In this document: one piece after another, positions 4,611-6,171 of the stretch
Position numbering within the stretch: position 1 is the stretch's first letter
How the letters are laid out: each line of letters starts with the position of its first letter
DNA from: an uncultured Clostridia bacterium
GTDB lineage: Bacteria; Bacillota; Clostridia; Oscillospirales; Ruminococcaceae
Length of the DNA: 6,171 nucleotides
Direction: 5' to 3'
NCBI GenBank assembly: GCA_947385505.1
Contig: CANDLP010000151.1
Coordinates: 1-6,171 of the forward strand
The notes under the pieces: model-generated
Seen by the model: only the letters and a program-made list of their open reading frames with translations
Databases searched by the model: none
What the model was told of the DNA's origin: nothing
Made by a program: the position numbers and the translations under genes

Positions 4611-5819
4611 TTAAAAAATATTGCGTAAGTCAACTGATATTGGATAGATATCATTTAGCAATAGCACTAAACTTTCTTGCACTAAAAATCGATGATAGCT
4701 CATTTCCTTTTTAAATTCAGATATAAAACATTCGTTTTTGCTAAATATTTTCTCTATGTCTTTGTTAGCTTCACGCACTCTATGATGTTCCCATGCCCTT
4801 TCTAAAACGTCGTTAGAGTATTTATCAGATATTCGTTGTATTTCTTTAAGGAGTAAGGCTAACGATTCTATATTAAAAAGGAATGGATTTTTTAGGAACA
4901 AATTAAACTGAGATCGAACATTATAAAATCGATGGGTAGCTTTTTTCTGTTCTTCGGTTAGAGTAAGATTTTCCGTGCTAGATGACCAAAATTTTTTTAG
5001 GAATCTTTCTCCATATTTATTGGTAAGATTATCCATTTCATTTAGTAAAGTTAGTGACTTCTCTTTTAGCGGTTGCCAATCTCTTTGGCTTTTTATGAGT
5101 ATATCTAAACATGGCATATTACCAATCTCATCTGCGCAACGGTTTTCATCATTGGTTAAGTCAAATGTGGCTTCATCTACACAAGCACTGTCATGATGCT
5201 TCCATGCTTGATTCAAAATGGCTTCACCATATTTATCAGATATTTTTTGCCACAAATGATCTGAATATGCTTTATTCAATTCGCTCTCATTTAGTTTAGA
5301 CAAATTTGGAATAATATCCTTGTATCTCATATAGATATCCTCGAGTTCCTTAAGGGATTCAACAAACCTTTCAAAATACTCAGAACAAAGCAATTTGTTT
5401 AAAACAGTGCTGTACTCTTGTTGAACGTATTGAATGCTTTCCTTTTCTATTATTCTTTTTAACCTTTTCAAAGCCTCGGGTTCTAAATGCAAAAAATCAC
5501 TTGCGTTCTCCAATGTAAACGTTTCCGCATCTGTCTCGCCGATAAGATAACCAAGATCGACTTCGAGAAGTTCCGCTATCAAAAGCATATTCTCAAACTT
5601 GGGAAAACCTATTTTGGTCTTACCGGTGCCACGCATAGTTCCTACATTCAGCCAACCGTGAGCAGTTGCCTGTGTGAATTCTTTTTCATTAGCGTTTTTT
5701 CTAAATTTTTCGTTCAATTCCTTGACAAAGGAAGTTTGAGTGTAGTTCTTTTCTTCCATTTGCTTTTTTAATCTTTTGTTCCATTTTTCTCGACTTTTTA
5801 AAATTATATCATCTATCAT
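4611..5819 (-). CDS. XRE-like HTH protein with repeat-containing C-terminal domain
   Basis: This encodes 402 residues. The start at 5817-5819 has TGAGGT (plus-strand 5828-5833) about 8 nt upstream. Residues 13-97 form an HTH module with a stretched turn: WNKRLKKQMEEKNYTQTSF, then ATAHGWLNVG (51-60), FPKFENMLLIAELLEVDLGYLIGETD (72-97). This N-terminus resembles accessory-region HTH proteins of Clostridia. The rest (about 105-402) is helical and holds a divergent repeat: ISDKYGEAILNQAWKHH (193-209), LTNKYGERFLKKFW (265-278), ISDKYSNDVLERAWEHH (330-346), each led by a SLxLLLxE-type helix in the later copies. A fourth unit seems to begin at SLVLLLNDIYPIS (383-395) but the protein ends at 402. No enzyme motif is visible. 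Base composition is low in G+C (two sampled 60-nt lines near 27-28%, against about 52% in a line of the 3406 gene), suggesting horizontal origin. It is divergent from the membrane protein gene and probably controls their shared promoter region. Confidence 0.87.
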   Translation of the reverse strand: MIDDIILKSREKWNKRLKKQMEEKNYTQTSFVKELNEKFRKNANEKEFTQATAHGWLNVGTMRGTGKTKIGFPKFENMLLIAELLEVDLGYLIGETDAETFTLENASDFLHLEPEALKRLKRIIEKESIQYVQQEYSTVLNKLLCSEYFERFVESLKELEDIYMRYKDIIPNLSKLNESELNKAYSDHLWQKISDKYGEAILNQAWKHHDSACVDEATFDLTNDENRCADEIGNMPCLDILIKSQRDWQPLKEKSLTLLNEMDNLTNKYGERFLKKFWSSSTENLTLTEEQKKATHRFYNVRSQFNLFLKNPFLFNIESLALLLKEIQRISDKYSNDVLERAWEHHRVREANKDIEKIFSKNECFISEFKKEMSYHRFLVQESLVLLLNDIYPISVDLRNIF

Positions 5820-5864
5820 ATATTTCTACCTCAAAATCGCAAATATTTATATGATTCCTATATC

Positions 5865-5893
5865 TTGTATTATACACCAAGTTGTGCTATAAT
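5865..5893 (+). promoter_or_regulatory. Promoter of the small membrane protein gene
   Basis: TTGTAT (5865-5870), a 17-nt spacer and TATAAT (5888-5893), with an extended -10 TGC at 5885-5887. Transcription should start near 5900, leaving a leader of about 32 nt with AAAGGAGG (5917-5924) before the ATG at 5932. Its elements overlap those of the minus-strand promoter, so the two cannot be occupied together. Confidence 0.8.
5869..5893. promoter_or_regulatory. Dyad-symmetric candidate operator inside the divergent promoters
   Basis: ATTATACACCAA (5869-5880) and TTGTGCTATAAT (5882-5893) are inverted repeats matching at 9 of 12 positions around G5881. Part of the symmetry comes from having a TATAAT box on each strand. 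The inner CACCAA/TTGTGC half-sites add to it. A dimer of the HTH protein bound here would cover both -10 boxes and repress both genes at once. The binder is an inference. Confidence 0.45.
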
Positions 5894-5898
5894 GTCAA
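5869..5898 (-). promoter_or_regulatory. Promoter of the HTH repeat-protein gene
   Basis: On the minus strand TTGACA (complement of 5893-5898), an 18-nt spacer and TATAAT (complement of 5869-5874) are both perfect consensus hexamers. The expected start is near 5862, with a leader of about 42 nt to the ATG at 5819. The -35 abuts the last base of the plus-strand -10, and the -10 overlaps the plus-strand -35 by two bases. Confidence 0.82.
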
Positions 5899-5931
5899 TA
5901 GAAACAAAAAATTTTTAAAGGAGGTATCCCT

Positions 5932-6171
5932 ATGGATAACAAAGTATTTAGCCATGACAAATCGGCGACAAAGTGGTATGGGAAGCACAAAAAGGCGCTG
6001 ATAATTGGCGGTGTAGTTGCAGTCGGAACAACAGCAGCGATAATCGCTTATGTGCTTCTTAGAAAGAAGATGGTGTCAGCAAAAGAAATAGCAGAGGCAG
6101 TCAATGTGTTTTCCGCTGAATCCATCAAACCTATAAGCGAAATCACCAACAATTTCATAGAGCGCGCACGA
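5932..6171 (+). CDS. Small single-pass membrane protein, unknown function (3' end outside window)
   Basis: Eighty codons are open from ATG 5932 to the window edge, with no stop. AAAGGAGG (5917-5924) lies 7 nt upstream, a very strong ribosome binding site. Residues 1-21 are polar and basic (ending KWYGKHKK). Residues 22-43 form one transmembrane segment rich in Gly, Ala, Val and Ile. RKK follows at 44-46, then a mixed helical region (about 48-80) with SAKEIAEAVNVF and ITNNFIERAR. There is no lipobox, and the long basic N-terminus suits a membrane anchor more than a cleaved signal. Flanking charges are positive on both sides, so topology is uncertain. The protein is not recognised. Its divergent pairing with the HTH gene suggests it is the controlled partner of that regulator. 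Confidence 0.8.
   Translation, partial: MDNKVFSHDKSATKWYGKHKKALIIGGVVAVGTTAAIIAYVLLRKKMVSAKEIAEAVNVFSAESIKPISEITNNFIERAR

Overview
The window looks like chromosomal DNA from an anaerobic Gram-positive bacterium of the Bacillota, most likely a gut-type Clostridia (Oscillospirales-like). That placement is an inference. It rests on strong AGGAGG-type ribosome binding sites, near-consensus sigma-A promoters, AT-rich intergenic DNA, a lipoprotein signal peptide, and protein types common in that group: a PepV/Sapep-like M20 dipeptidase, a CAHC-type thioredoxin reductase and an XRE regulator with a long helical tail. No rRNA, tRNA, CRISPR array, transposase or integrase is visible.

Layout. (1) Positions 1-1956, plus strand: the 3' end of an M20 dipeptidase gene, then (1-nt gap) an unrecognised lipoprotein whose layout recalls IseA-type cell-wall hydrolase inhibitors, then (107-nt gap) a complete patatin-like acyl hydrolase. 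(2) Positions 1957-2045: a convergent gap filled by a long AT-rich hairpin (18-bp perfect arms). (3) Positions 2046-2948, minus strand: thioredoxin reductase trxB, slightly short at its C-terminus. (4) Positions 2949-3405: 457 bp without a gene, holding a 145-bp element closed by inverted repeats, two abutting palindromes, a 13-nt direct repeat and a good promoter. (5) Positions 3406-4467, plus strand: an XRE regulator of 353 residues. (6) Positions 4468-4610: a short orphan reading frame that looks like a gene tail, followed at once by a strong terminator. (7) Positions 4611-6171: an AT-rich, foreign-looking pair. One gene is a minus-strand HTH protein with a repeat-containing C-terminal domain. 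The other is a plus-strand small membrane protein cut off by the window end. They are transcribed divergently from promoters that overlap almost completely.

How the genes relate. The first genes suggest envelope and peptide housekeeping (peptide turnover, a surface lipoprotein, lipid hydrolysis), but only the first two are tightly linked. trxB supports thiol redox balance and is transcribed alone here. The two HTH genes are separate control units. The most interesting region is 4611-6171, where a repeat-bearing HTH protein and a membrane protein share a dyad-symmetric double promoter. That arrangement fits a self-regulated accessory or mobile-element module. Its function cannot be read from this window.
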